Shown piece by piece: positions 34,151 through 43,012 of a stretch of DNA of 64,000 nucleotides. Each line of letters begins with the position of its first letter. The stretch's first letter is position 1. A program made the translations under genes and the position numbers. The notes under the pieces are model-generated. The model was not told the origin of the DNA, searched no databases, and worked only from the letters and a program-made list of their open reading frames with translations. This stretch comes from an uncultured Clostridium sp. (GTDB lineage Bacteria; Bacillota; Clostridia; Clostridiales; Clostridiaceae): positions 526,101 to 590,100 of the forward strand of contig NZ_CAJURG010000001.1 of NCBI RefSeq assembly GCF_910588715.1, read 5' to 3'.

Positions 34151-34876
34151 ATGGAATTAAATATTTGTCACCTTTATCCAGACCTTTTAAATGTTTATGG
34201 AGATGTAGGTAACATATTAATTTTAAAACACAGAGCTGAAGAACGTGGAATTAAAGCTAATATAATAAATGTTTCTTTAAATGATGAATTTAATGCTGAT
34301 GAATATGACATTGTATTCTTTGGTGGTGGTCAAGACTATGAACAATCAATAGTTTCTAAAGACTTAATGAATAATAAAAAAGATGAATTATCTAGATATA
34401 TTAATAATGGTAAAGTTTTAATTGCTATTTGTGGCGGTTATCAATTACTTGGAAAATACTACACTGCTCCAAATGGAGAAAAAATAGAAGGCTTAGGAAT
34501 CTTAGATATATATACAGAAGCTGGTGATACTAGATTTATTGGTAATACTGTAATATATAATGAAGAGTTTAATGAAACTTATGTTGGATTTGAAAATCAT
34601 TCTGGTAGAACATATCTAAATGGTCTTAAACCACTTGGAAAATGTATACACGGATATGGAAATAATGGCTCTGATGGATATGAAGGTTGTATATATAAAA
34701 ATACTTATTGTACTTACTTCCATGGTTCACTTTTAGCTAAAAATCCTGAACTTGCAGATAGATTTATAAAAATGGCACTTGAAATTAAATATTCTGAAGT
34801 TGCACTTGAAAAACTAGATGATAGTTTAGAATTAAAAGCTAAGGAAGTTATGATTACTAGATTAAATACAAAATAA
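34151..34876 (+). CDS. gatD: Lipid II isoglutaminyl synthase glutaminase subunit GatD
   Basis: This 241-residue class I glutamine amidotransferase supplies ammonia to MurT. LNICHLYPDLLNVYGDVGNI is the GatD opening, IAICGGYQLLGKYY contains the catalytic cysteine near residue 94, and GFENHSGRTYL and TYCTYFHGSLLAKNPELAD give the oxyanion and histidine regions. AGGAGG lies just before the ATG. MurT-GatD amidation changes peptidoglycan cross-linking and charge, and the next gene encodes another cell-wall enzyme. Confidence 0.92.
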   Translation: MELNICHLYPDLLNVYGDVGNILILKHRAEERGIKANIINVSLNDEFNADEYDIVFFGGGQDYEQSIVSKDLMNNKKDELSRYINNGKVLIAICGGYQLLGKYYTAPNGEKIEGLGILDIYTEAGDTRFIGNTVIYNEEFNETYVGFENHSGRTYLNGLKPLGKCIHGYGNNGSDGYEGCIYKNTYCTYFHGSLLAKNPELADRFIKMALEIKYSEVALEKLDDSLELKAKEVMITRLNTK

Positions 34877-34909
34877 AAATTTTTTATTATAAGAAGGACG
34901 GAGAGATTT

Positions 34910-36190
34910 ATGTCGAAAAACTTTTTTAAATCACTGATATTAATTCTTTGCTTAACTTTAGTTATACCATTTTTAAATGTAACTAATGCTTTTGCAGCAA
35001 CAGAACCTCAAATAATAGGGGCTTCTGCTATAACAATGGATATGGACACTAATGAAATAATTTATTCTAAAAATGCTGATGTTCAACGCTCACCAGCTAG
35101 TACAACTAAGTTATTAACATCTTTACTTTTTGCGGAAAATAAAAATAAAAGTGATGTAATTCCTTATACTAATGTATCTGCTGCTGTTACTGAAACTTCA
35201 TTAACTAACTTTATAGGTAATGCAGCAAAAGCTGGTGATACATTAACTGCTGATGAAGTTATGGATGCCGTAATGGTATATTCAGCAAATGATGCCGCTG
35301 TAATGATGGCTGAATCTGTAGCTGGTTCTGTTGATGCTTTTGCTGAATTAATGAACCAAAAAGCTAAGGAACTTGGTGCTTTAAATAGTAATTTTGTTAG
35401 TCCAAACGGATTAGAAGGAAACTCTAATAATCATAATGTAACTACTGCATATGATTTAGCAATGATTGCTAAAGCTGCATACCAAAATGATTGGGTAAGA
35501 GAAGCTAGTGGTTTAGACAAGACTTCTGTAATGTTAGATGGTAAAAAAATATATATAGAAACAAGAAATAAAATTCTTGGTGTTGATGGTAATGTTGGTG
35601 GTAAAACTGGTAACGAAACTAAATCTGGACATTGTTTTGTAGGTTTCTATAATAGAAATGGTAGAAATTTAATTACTGTAGTTCTTGGATCTGAATATGG
35701 TGCAGATGGAATGAATGTATTTAATGATACTAAAGCAATTGCTAATTACAGCTATGATGCTGAAAAAACAACCTATAAATCTGCTGGAGATGAAATTTCA
35801 ACTGTAGATTTAAGTTATAAATTATTTAAATTCTTTGGTCCTACTAAAACAATAACTGTTCCAGTTGTATTAGATCAAAATATTGAATATTATCAAAATG
35901 ACTTTAATGATAAAAATGCTACTCTTGAAGTTCCTTCTAATGAATTAAATGCTTGGAAAGTAGCTTCAAATAATAATGTCGATTTAGTTTTCACTTCTGG
36001 AAGCTATAAAGAAACAGTTAAAGCATCAATTAACTTAAAAGTTGGACAATTATTAAAAGCTAATATAGGAATTTATGTTCTTGCTTTATTAATAACAATT
36101 TTAGTAATTGTATTAATATTAGTTGTAATTAAATTAATAATTAATTCAAATAGACGTAGAAGAAGTAGAAGTAGATATTCTAGATATTAA
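34910..36190 (+). CDS. D-alanyl-D-alanine carboxypeptidase (DacF-like, peptidase S11)
   Basis: This secreted, membrane-anchored penicillin-binding enzyme of 426 residues trims the terminal D-alanine of peptidoglycan stems. A signal peptide (LILILCLTLVIPFLNVTNAFA) is followed by the SxxK motif STTK in RSPASTTKLLTS, SAN in VYSANDAAVMMAES and KTG in VGGKTGNETKSGH. A PBP5-type C-terminal domain precedes a membrane helix (YVLALLITILVIVLILVVI). The protein ends in an unusual Arg/Ser tail, RRRRSRSRYSRY, that would face the cytoplasm. It lies 33 bases after gatD and probably shares its transcript. Confidence 0.9.
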   Translation: MSKNFFKSLILILCLTLVIPFLNVTNAFAATEPQIIGASAITMDMDTNEIIYSKNADVQRSPASTTKLLTSLLFAENKNKSDVIPYTNVSAAVTETSLTNFIGNAAKAGDTLTADEVMDAVMVYSANDAAVMMAESVAGSVDAFAELMNQKAKELGALNSNFVSPNGLEGNSNNHNVTTAYDLAMIAKAAYQNDWVREASGLDKTSVMLDGKKIYIETRNKILGVDGNVGGKTGNETKSGHCFVGFYNRNGRNLITVVLGSEYGADGMNVFNDTKAIANYSYDAEKTTYKSAGDEISTVDLSYKLFKFFGPTKTITVPVVLDQNIEYYQNDFNDKNATLEVPSNELNAWKVASNNNVDLVFTSGSYKETVKASINLKVGQLLKANIGIYVLALLITILVIVLILVVIKLIINSNRRRRSRSRYSRY

Positions 36191-36192
36191 AA

Positions 36193-36232
36193 ATAGGCTA
36201 TAACCAATTAATTTAAATTGGTTATAGCCTAT
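36193..36232. terminator. Bidirectional terminator
   Basis: ATAGGCTATAACCAATT (36193-36209) pairs perfectly with AATTGGTTATAGCCTAT (36216-36232). It separates the convergent carboxypeptidase and PrmA-like genes. Confidence 0.85.
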
Positions 36233-36253
36233 AAATTTATAAAACTATATTAT

Positions 36254-37114
36254 CTAATTAAATATTGCAGTAACCCATTCATTAGTTTGATGTTTACTTA
36301 TAAGTTTAAATCCATAACTTTCTACATTTTCTTTAACTTCATCAAAACTCCATTCAACAAGTCCAGAAACTAATATATTTCCTCCACTTTTTAAATGTTC
36401 TTTTATATATTTCATAAACATTTTAGTTTCCTCTCCTCCAATGTTTATAAATATCCAATCAAAGGTTTCATTAACTAAAGTTTCATCATCTAATATATTT
36501 CCAACCACAGACTTTATATTGCCTAGATTATTTAATGAAGCATTTAACATTACTTCATCATAAACATCCCTTATATCTACAGCTGTAACCTTTGAAGCCC
36601 CAGATATGGAAGCAGCTATAGAAAGTATTCCTGATCCTGTTCCAATATCTAATACTGACTTTTCTTTAAGGTTTAACTTATTTAAGATTAATTTTAATAT
36701 ATCTTGTGTTGTTTCATGTAATCCAGTTCCAAAAGCACCTTGAGAAATAAAGTTTATCTTTGTTTTCCCATCAAACTCTTCATCAGGACTCGCTATTACA
36801 TAATTATCATCTATATGTATTGCAGGAAAATCATATGTAGTATAATCATAATTATTTTCTTCAATATTTATGTAATCCATTTTTAAAATATCTTTTAATT
36901 TTTCTTTAAATTTTTCTAATTCTTCCTTTCCTTCTTCAAAAGCAACTTTAAGGATTATATCCTCATCTTTTTTTTCTAAATATCCATATCCATAATCATC
37001 AGTTGTTATTTCTAACGGATTTTCATAAAAAACATTATATATATCATTTATAGCTAAAAGTTCAATTGTAGCATCTAATTTTTCATATGGTAATTTATAA
37101 GAAATTATAAACAT
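36254..37114 (-). CDS. Ribosomal protein L11 methyltransferase-like (PrmA family) enzyme
   Basis: This 286-residue SAM-dependent methyltransferase has the PrmA order: a divergent N-terminal recognition domain, then GAFGTGLHETTQDILKLI, motif I SVLDIGTGSGILSIAAS, VTAVDIRD and GGNILVSGLVEWSFDEV. The usual A-N-[IL]-L catalytic segment reads FINIGGEE here, and the N-terminal domain resembles PrmA only weakly. It may therefore act on a substrate other than ribosomal protein L11, or be a second PrmA paralog. The flavoredoxin gene ends 16 bases upstream, so the two may form an operon. Confidence 0.7.
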   Translation of the reverse strand: MFIISYKLPYEKLDATIELLAINDIYNVFYENPLEITTDDYGYGYLEKKDEDIILKVAFEEGKEELEKFKEKLKDILKMDYINIEENNYDYTTYDFPAIHIDDNYVIASPDEEFDGKTKINFISQGAFGTGLHETTQDILKLILNKLNLKEKSVLDIGTGSGILSIAASISGASKVTAVDIRDVYDEVMLNASLNNLGNIKSVVGNILDDETLVNETFDWIFINIGGEETKMFMKYIKEHLKSGGNILVSGLVEWSFDEVKENVESYGFKLISKHQTNEWVTAIFN

Positions 37115-37129
37115 AAAATCAACCTTTCT

Positions 37130-37912
37130 TTATTTAGTTTTTCTTATCTTTTTACTTCCATTTTTATAACTCTTTTTTGGAGTTAAATTTTTCTTGCTCT
37201 TATTTTTATTACTATTTTTATTCTTCAAATATTTTTTTCTTACTTCTTCTTCTTTAGAATCATTATTTGATTTTTCTTTAGCTTTTTTCTTATCTTTATT
37301 TTCTTTAGCTTTATGTTCTTTATTATTTTTTTCCTTAACTATAGGATTCTTTGCTACAGAATATCCAAACTTCCCTAAAGCTTTAGTATCCATTTTAAAA
37401 TATTCACCATGACAATATGTAATTAAATTTGCTTCTTCAAAATGTATTTTTCCCTTTTCATCAATTAAATCTTTATCTATATGAGAACCAACTACATCTG
37501 CAATAAATAAATCATGAGTTCCAAGAGGAATTATATTTTTCACCTTACATTCAATAGAAATTGGACATTCATCTATATAAGAAACATCAATATTGCTTCC
37601 CTTTCTCATTGTAAAATTCATTTCTTTTATCTTATCAAATTTTCGCCCTGGTCTTACACCACAATAATCAACTGCTTTTGTCATATCTATACTTGGTAAA
37701 TTAACCGTAAATTCCATAGTTTCTTTTATATATTCATAGGATAATCTTTCTGGTCTTATTGATATTGACAACATTGGCGGTTTAGTGCATACTGTCCCAA
37801 TCCATCCTACAGTAAAAACATTTTCTTTTCCTTCTTTATTTTTAGATGTTATTAAAACAACTGGTACTGGATTTAAAACCACACTGCCTTTAAACTCTAC
37901 CTTTTCTTTCAT
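37130..37912 (-). CDS. Flavoredoxin / flavin reductase-family protein with lysine-rich tail
   Basis: Residues 1-190 form the FMN-binding split barrel of the flavin reductase/flavoredoxin family: LNPVPVVLITSKNKEGKENVFTVGWIGTVCTKPPMLSISIRPERLSYEYI, then EFTVNLPS and VDYCGVRPGRKFDK. Such proteins carry FMN and pass electrons to small acceptors. The last 70 or so residues (from about 190) are low-complexity, mostly Lys, Asn, Ser and Glu, not part of the family fold; they could bind nucleic acid or acidic partners. There is no stop or frameshift at the junction. It lies just upstream of the PrmA-like gene. Confidence 0.78.
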   Translation of the reverse strand: MKEKVEFKGSVVLNPVPVVLITSKNKEGKENVFTVGWIGTVCTKPPMLSISIRPERLSYEYIKETMEFTVNLPSIDMTKAVDYCGVRPGRKFDKIKEMNFTMRKGSNIDVSYIDECPISIECKVKNIIPLGTHDLFIADVVGSHIDKDLIDEKGKIHFEEANLITYCHGEYFKMDTKALGKFGYSVAKNPIVKEKNNKEHKAKENKDKKKAKEKSNNDSKEEEVRKKYLKNKNSNKNKSKKNLTPKKSYKNGSKKIRKTK

Positions 37913-37995
37913 ATTATTTCACACCTTTTTAAAAATTGTCTTAACGATTATAACATAACTTCAACTAAATTGCGAAAAGTAATTTAAATTAATAT

Positions 37996-38022
37996 AAAAG
38001 GAAGCCATTAAGGCTCCCTTTT
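37996..38022 (-). terminator. Terminator of the transglycosylase-coaE-polA operon
   Basis: AAAAGGAAGCC (37996-38006) pairs with GGCTCCCTTTT (38012-38022) and overlaps the transglycosylase stop; the A-run at the left gives the T-tract on the minus strand. Confidence 0.8.
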
Positions 38023-38563
38023 ACTCATAAAGAAATTTATAAATGTTATATCTTGTACTTACTTTATCAACATACTTTTTAGTTTCTTTAAAAGGAATAT
38101 ATGTTAAATTTTCTCCGTCACTTGAATATTCTGGATCATTAAGCCACTTTGTTACATTACCACTACCACCATTATAAGCAGCAAGTGCTAAACTTAAATC
38201 TCCAAATTCCATTAATAAGTTATTTAAATACCAACATCCAAATCTAATATTAATTTCAGGTTCATAAAGCATATTAGGATTAAAGTTATCAACTTCTAAT
38301 TTTTCTGCAATCCATTCTCCAGTAGAGTCCATGATTTGCATTAATCCCTTAGCTCCCTTTATTGATTCAGATTCTATATTAAAATTACTTTCTGTTTTTA
38401 TAACTGATAAAACTAAAAGTGGATCTAAATCATATTCATAACTATATTTATTTACTATTTCACTATACTTATACGGATATATATAATTTTTAATACTATA
38501 CTTTCCACCAATTAAAATCACAATAGCAATTATAAACCATATTATAAATTTTTTAACCTTCAT
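38021..38563 (-). CDS. Lytic transglycosylase (SLT domain)
   Basis: This 180-residue protein has an N-terminal membrane anchor (FIIWFIIAIVILIGGKYSI) and a soluble lytic transglycosylase domain. The catalytic glutamate is in LSVIKTESNFN; GAKGLMQIMDSTGEWIAEKL, NIRFGCWYLNNLL and LALAAYNGGSGNVTKWL complete the fold. It cleaves glycan strands between MurNAc and GlcNAc outside the membrane. It follows coaE by 24 bases and ends the polA-coaE operon. Confidence 0.9.
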   Translation of the reverse strand: MKVKKFIIWFIIAIVILIGGKYSIKNYIYPYKYSEIVNKYSYEYDLDPLLVLSVIKTESNFNIESESIKGAKGLMQIMDSTGEWIAEKLEVDNFNPNMLYEPEINIRFGCWYLNNLLMEFGDLSLALAAYNGGSGNVTKWLNDPEYSSDGENLTYIPFKETKKYVDKVSTRYNIYKFLYE

Positions 38564-38587
38564 TCCCTCTCCCTACTTTTAAATATA

Positions 38588-39184
38588 TTACATAGATTTT
38601 AAAAATTCTATTAATAAATCAACTTGCTCTTTAGTTTTAGCTAAGGTATCATTATTTTCTATAATTATATTAGAAAAATCTTTTTTTCTCTCTAAAGGCA
38701 TTTGAGCATTGATTCTATTTATAGCCTCATCTCTTGATAATGTATCTCTAGCTCTAACTCTTTGAACTTGAGTATTATTATCTATCCAAACTAAGATAAC
38801 ATAATCCATATCTTTATGCAAATCGTTCTCTATTAATGTAGGAGCATCTACAATAACAAAATCTGCCTTTTTCTTCTCTAATTTGTCTATATTGCTATAT
38901 ATTTCTCTTTTTATATATGGAAGTATAATTTCTTCATATTTTTTTCTTTGCTTAGGAAATCTAAATATGTGATTACCAAATTCTTTTCTCCTAAAATCTC
39001 CTCTCCAGTCAAAAAAACCTGCTCCAAATTCAATCTTAACTCTTTCTAATATTTCTGGATATTTAACAAGTACCTCTCTTGCTATTAAATCAGCATCTAT
39101 TATATTAAACCCTGCTTCTTTTAACATAAATGATACAGTACTCTTTCCTGACCCTATTCCTCCTGTTAATCCTATTTTAATCAT
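38588..39184 (-). CDS. coaE: Dephospho-CoA kinase
   Basis: This 198-residue enzyme carries out the last step of coenzyme A synthesis. GLTGGIGSGKSTVSFML is the P-loop, ADLIAREV the substrate aspartate region, VIVDAPTLIEN and the RARDTLSRDEAINRINAQMPLERK lid follow. It sits 9 bases after polA, a common order in Firmicutes. The ribosome site is TAGGGGG. Confidence 0.94.
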   Translation of the reverse strand: MIKIGLTGGIGSGKSTVSFMLKEAGFNIIDADLIAREVLVKYPEILERVKIEFGAGFFDWRGDFRRKEFGNHIFRFPKQRKKYEEIILPYIKREIYSNIDKLEKKKADFVIVDAPTLIENDLHKDMDYVILVWIDNNTQVQRVRARDTLSRDEAINRINAQMPLERKKDFSNIIIENNDTLAKTKEQVDLLIEFLKSM

Positions 39185-39193
39185 ATTATCCCC

Positions 39194-41806
39194 CTACTTT
39201 GCTTCATACCATGTTTTTCCTATATTTGTGTCAACTTCTAATGCAACTGACATCTTTAATACATTTTCCATTTCTTCTTTTACTAATGATTTGACAATTT
39301 CTAACTCTTCTTCTTTAACATTTAAAATCAGTTCATCATGCACCTGAAGAATAATTTCACTATTTAAATTCTCTTTCTTTAATCTATTATAAACTTTAAC
39401 CATAGCAAGCTTAATAATATCTGCTGCACTTCCTTGAATTGGTGCATTCATAGCTAATCTTTCTCCAAGAGATTTAACTATTTTATTTGAAGATTTTATT
39501 TCAGGTATAAATCTTCTTCTATTTAAAACAGTTAAAACATATCCCTTTTCTTTAGCTTCTTCTTTAACACTTTCTAAATATCCTTTAATTTTTGGATATC
39601 TATCAAAATATATTTCCATATATTCTGAAGCTTCCTTTTTAGTTATCTTTAAATCTTGAGATAAGCTAAAATCACTAATTCCATATACTATACCAAAATT
39701 AACAGCCTTTGCTCTACCTCTCATAAGAGATGTAACTTCATCAACCTCTACTTTAAATACTTCTGATGCAGTTTTAGTATGAATATCACTGTGATGATTA
39801 AATGCATCTATCATATTTTTGTCATCTGACATATGTGCAAGTACTCTAAGTTCTATTTGAGAATAGTCACAAGATAATAATATATCTGTATTTTCTTTTG
39901 GTATAAACACTTTTCTTATTTCTCTACCCATTTCATATTTAACAGGTATATTTTGAAGATTTGGTTCTGTACTTGATAATCTACCTGTTGTTGTTACAGT
40001 TTGATTAAAGCTTGAGTGTATAGCTCCATCTTCATCTATAACATTTTTAAGGCCTTCTACATATGTAGAATTAAGCTTTGTTATTTGTCTATAATAAGTA
40101 ATCTTTTCTATAACAGGGTGCTTATCCATTAACTTTTCTAATACTTCTGCATTAGTTGAATATCCTGTTTTAGTCTTTTTAATTACTGGTAAATCTAATT
40201 TTTCAAAAAGTATTTTTCCTAATTGCTTTGGAGAACTTATATTAAATTCCTCTTCACAAAGCTCATATATTTCTTTTTCAGTCTTAGCTATTTCCTCTTT
40301 AAACTTAACAGCAAGTTCATCAAGCTTTTTCCTATTTACATTAAAACCAACGGCTTCCATACTTGATAAAATAAATATAAGAGGATGCTCAACTTCATAA
40401 TAAAGTTTCTCCATTCCTTCTCTGCTTATTCTTTCTTTTAAATATTCATAAAGCTCTTTCATATTTGAAATTGCATTACATATTAACTCTTCATTTTCTC
40501 CCTTAACTTCTTTCATTAAATACTCATTAATTAAAGTTTCTAAAGGATAATTGCTTTTAGCAGAATCTATAAGATAAGCAGCAACTACAGTATCAAATAT
40601 AAATGACTTTATTTCTATATTCATTTTAGTTAATATAGTTACTAAGTTTTTACCATCATGTATTACCTTAGCTATATTTTCATTTTCCATAAAGCCTTTT
40701 AATAAACTTACAGATTCAATACTATTTTCCATATTTATAAGCTTAAAATCAATTATACTAACCTTTTCATCATAGCTTAAATATAATTTATCTAATTCAA
40801 TTTTAGAATAAAGCTTTGAATTAGTTGTAGTATAGGAGATAAATGCAATATTCTCTTTTTCTTTTAAAGCAGTCCTAAACTCCTCTAAAGTATTTACCCT
40901 ATTTATTTCCACCCTTTCAGTTTCTTCTTCCTCTTCAACATCATCACCAGGCAATTTTGCAAGTAATGATTTCATTTGAAGTTTTAAAAATAACTTTTTA
41001 AGCTCTTCTTTATTATAATTTTCTTGACTTTTAATATCTTCTAAATCAAACTCTATAGGAACTTCCGTCATAATTGTAGCAAGTTTTTTACTGAAAATTG
41101 CTTGTTCACTATAGTTTTCTAAATTCTCTTTAAGCTTCTTACCACTTATTTCATCAATACTTGATAGTACTCCTTCAATAGAACCATAAGTAGAAATAAG
41201 TTTAAATGCTGTCTTTTCCCCTACCCCTGGCACTCCTGGAATATTATCTGACTTATCACCCATAAGCCCTTTAACATCTATATATTGAGTTGGTGTAACT
41301 CCAAATTCTGTTTCAAAAGTTTCTCTATTATATACAGCTGTTTCTGTAACACCCTTCTTAGTAATTACTACCTTAATATTATCAGTAGCAAGTTGCAGAG
41401 CATCTTTATCTCCTGTAACTATAAAAACTTCAATTCCATTACTTTCAGCAAATCTTGCTAATGTTCCTATTATATCATCTGCTTCAAAGCCATCTATTTC
41501 ATAAATATTAACTGCTAGTAAATTAAGCACGTCTTTAATAATTGGAAATTGCTCTGCTAATTCTGGAGGCATTTTTTTTCTACCAGCTTTATAATCTTCA
41601 TACTCTTTATGTCTAAAGGTTGGAGCTTTTCTATCAAAAGCTGCCACTATGTAATCTGGCTTTATTTCTTCCTTCATTTTAAATAGCATATTTGTAAATC
41701 CAAAAACTGCATTAGTATGAGTTCCTTCATTATTTGTTAATGTTGGTATTGCATAAAATGCTCTATTGAGTAAGCTGTTTGAATCTAAAATCAGTAACCT
41801 TTCCAT
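39194..41806 (-). CDS. polA: DNA polymerase I
   Basis: This 870-residue protein has three parts. Residues 1-290 are the 5'-3' exonuclease (ILDSNSLLNRAFYA, EADDIIGTLA, VTGDKDALQL, LMGDKSDNIPGVPGVGEKTA). Residues about 300-460 are a 3'-5' exonuclease fold without the acidic metal ligands, so proofreading is probably absent, as in Bacillus. Residues about 470-870 are the family A polymerase: DYSQIELRVLAHMS, RRAKAVNFGIVYG-like RGRAKAVNFGIVYGIS and QVHDELI. It starts the polA-coaE-transglycosylase operon. Confidence 0.95.
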   Translation of the reverse strand: MERLLILDSNSLLNRAFYAIPTLTNNEGTHTNAVFGFTNMLFKMKEEIKPDYIVAAFDRKAPTFRHKEYEDYKAGRKKMPPELAEQFPIIKDVLNLLAVNIYEIDGFEADDIIGTLARFAESNGIEVFIVTGDKDALQLATDNIKVVITKKGVTETAVYNRETFETEFGVTPTQYIDVKGLMGDKSDNIPGVPGVGEKTAFKLISTYGSIEGVLSSIDEISGKKLKENLENYSEQAIFSKKLATIMTEVPIEFDLEDIKSQENYNKEELKKLFLKLQMKSLLAKLPGDDVEEEEETERVEINRVNTLEEFRTALKEKENIAFISYTTTNSKLYSKIELDKLYLSYDEKVSIIDFKLINMENSIESVSLLKGFMENENIAKVIHDGKNLVTILTKMNIEIKSFIFDTVVAAYLIDSAKSNYPLETLINEYLMKEVKGENEELICNAISNMKELYEYLKERISREGMEKLYYEVEHPLIFILSSMEAVGFNVNRKKLDELAVKFKEEIAKTEKEIYELCEEEFNISSPKQLGKILFEKLDLPVIKKTKTGYSTNAEVLEKLMDKHPVIEKITYYRQITKLNSTYVEGLKNVIDEDGAIHSSFNQTVTTTGRLSSTEPNLQNIPVKYEMGREIRKVFIPKENTDILLSCDYSQIELRVLAHMSDDKNMIDAFNHHSDIHTKTASEVFKVEVDEVTSLMRGRAKAVNFGIVYGISDFSLSQDLKITKKEASEYMEIYFDRYPKIKGYLESVKEEAKEKGYVLTVLNRRRFIPEIKSSNKIVKSLGERLAMNAPIQGSAADIIKLAMVKVYNRLKKENLNSEIILQVHDELILNVKEEELEIVKSLVKEEMENVLKMSVALEVDTNIGKTWYEAK

Positions 41807-41870
41807 GTACTCCCTCCAGTATTTTTTATATATTTTTTAAGTATCATTTAGTAATTATAACATATTAAAG

Positions 41871-42791
41871 CTAAAATATACTAAGTTCTAATTCATCTGA
41901 TAAATCCTTTAATATATGAACTCCGCCAATACTATTTCCCTTATCATCTAAAGCTGGTCCATATATTCCTATTCCAAATCTTTTAGGAACTGTGGCTATT
42001 ATTCCTCCTCCAACTCCTGATTTTGCTGGAACTCCAACATGAACTGCAAATTCTCCTGAAGAATCATACATACCACAAGTAACCATTATTGTTTTTACAA
42101 TCCTACAAACCTCCCTTGAAACTAAAACTTCATCACTCCAAGGTGCTACTCCATCATTTGCAATTACTGCTGAAAACATTGCTAAATCCTTTGCTGTAGC
42201 TTCAATTGAGCATTGCTTAAAATAAAGGTCTAAGACTTCCTCTACATCTCCTTCTAATATGTTAGAACTTTTCATAAAGTAAGCTAAAGATCTATTTCTA
42301 TCACCTGTAGCTTTTTCACATTCATATACTTCTTTATTTATATCTATTGTAGGATTATTTGTTGCTCTTCTTAAAAAGTTTAATATTCTTTGTAATTTAT
42401 GGTCTTCATTTTCACCAAATATAAGAGATGTTGTTACTATAGCTCCAGCATTAATCATAGGATTATAAGGTCTATTTTGATCCCTTATTTCTAAGTTTAC
42501 TATACTATTAAAGCCCATTCCAGTTGGTTCAACATTTACCTTTTTAAATACATTTTCTCTACCATTATCATTAAGTGCAATTATTAACCCAACAACCTTT
42601 GAAATACTTTGGATAGTAAATTTAACTTCGCTATCTCCAGCCCAATATTTTTCATTATTTTTTATATCATATACACAAAGTCCTAAAGCTTCTTCATTTG
42701 CCTTTAAAAGCGCTGGTATATATGATGCTAACTTTCCATCCTTTGTGTACTTTTTATTTTTTTCTACTAAGTTAATTAATAAGTTTTTCAT
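41871..42791 (-). CDS. glsA: Glutaminase
   Basis: This 306-residue beta-lactamase-fold glutaminase converts glutamine to glutamate and ammonia. The catalytic SxxK is SISK in FTIQSISKVVGLI; EPTGMGFNSI, NPMINAGAI and SGVGGGIIATVPKRFGIG are family segments. It is a single-gene unit. In enteric bacteria a homologous glutaminase supports acid resistance together with GadC; a GadC-like antiporter lies about 4 kb away here, so a similar link is possible. Confidence 0.93.
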   Translation of the reverse strand: MKNLLINLVEKNKKYTKDGKLASYIPALLKANEEALGLCVYDIKNNEKYWAGDSEVKFTIQSISKVVGLIIALNDNGRENVFKKVNVEPTGMGFNSIVNLEIRDQNRPYNPMINAGAIVTTSLIFGENEDHKLQRILNFLRRATNNPTIDINKEVYECEKATGDRNRSLAYFMKSSNILEGDVEEVLDLYFKQCSIEATAKDLAMFSAVIANDGVAPWSDEVLVSREVCRIVKTIMVTCGMYDSSGEFAVHVGVPAKSGVGGGIIATVPKRFGIGIYGPALDDKGNSIGGVHILKDLSDELELSIF

Positions 42792-42972
42792 TCATCTTCT
42801 TCCTTTTCATTTTATATGTGCTTTAATAATTATAGTTATTTTTATAACTTCTTACAAGTTTATTCATAGATTAAAAACACAAATAATAATTTTTTAATAA
42901 AAAATAATAAATAAAAAATTAATACAAATAACTAACATATACATATAAAATTTATTTAATTTAAAATATTAT

Positions 42973-42981
42973 GTGGTATAA
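42973..42981 (+). promoter_or_regulatory. Extended -10 promoter of the M29 aminopeptidase gene
   Basis: TGGTATAAT is a perfect extended -10 about 32 bases before the ATG at 43013. An in-frame ATG at 42971 overlaps this promoter element and so cannot be the real start. Confidence 0.65.
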
Positions 42982-43012
42982 TTTACTATTATATAATATA
43001 GGAGGCCTTTCT

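Noticed and set aside
42971..43012. Longer N-terminus for the M29 aminopeptidase
   Set aside because: The upstream ATG overlaps the promoter -10 element TGGTATAAT, and AGGAGG precedes the ATG at 43013.
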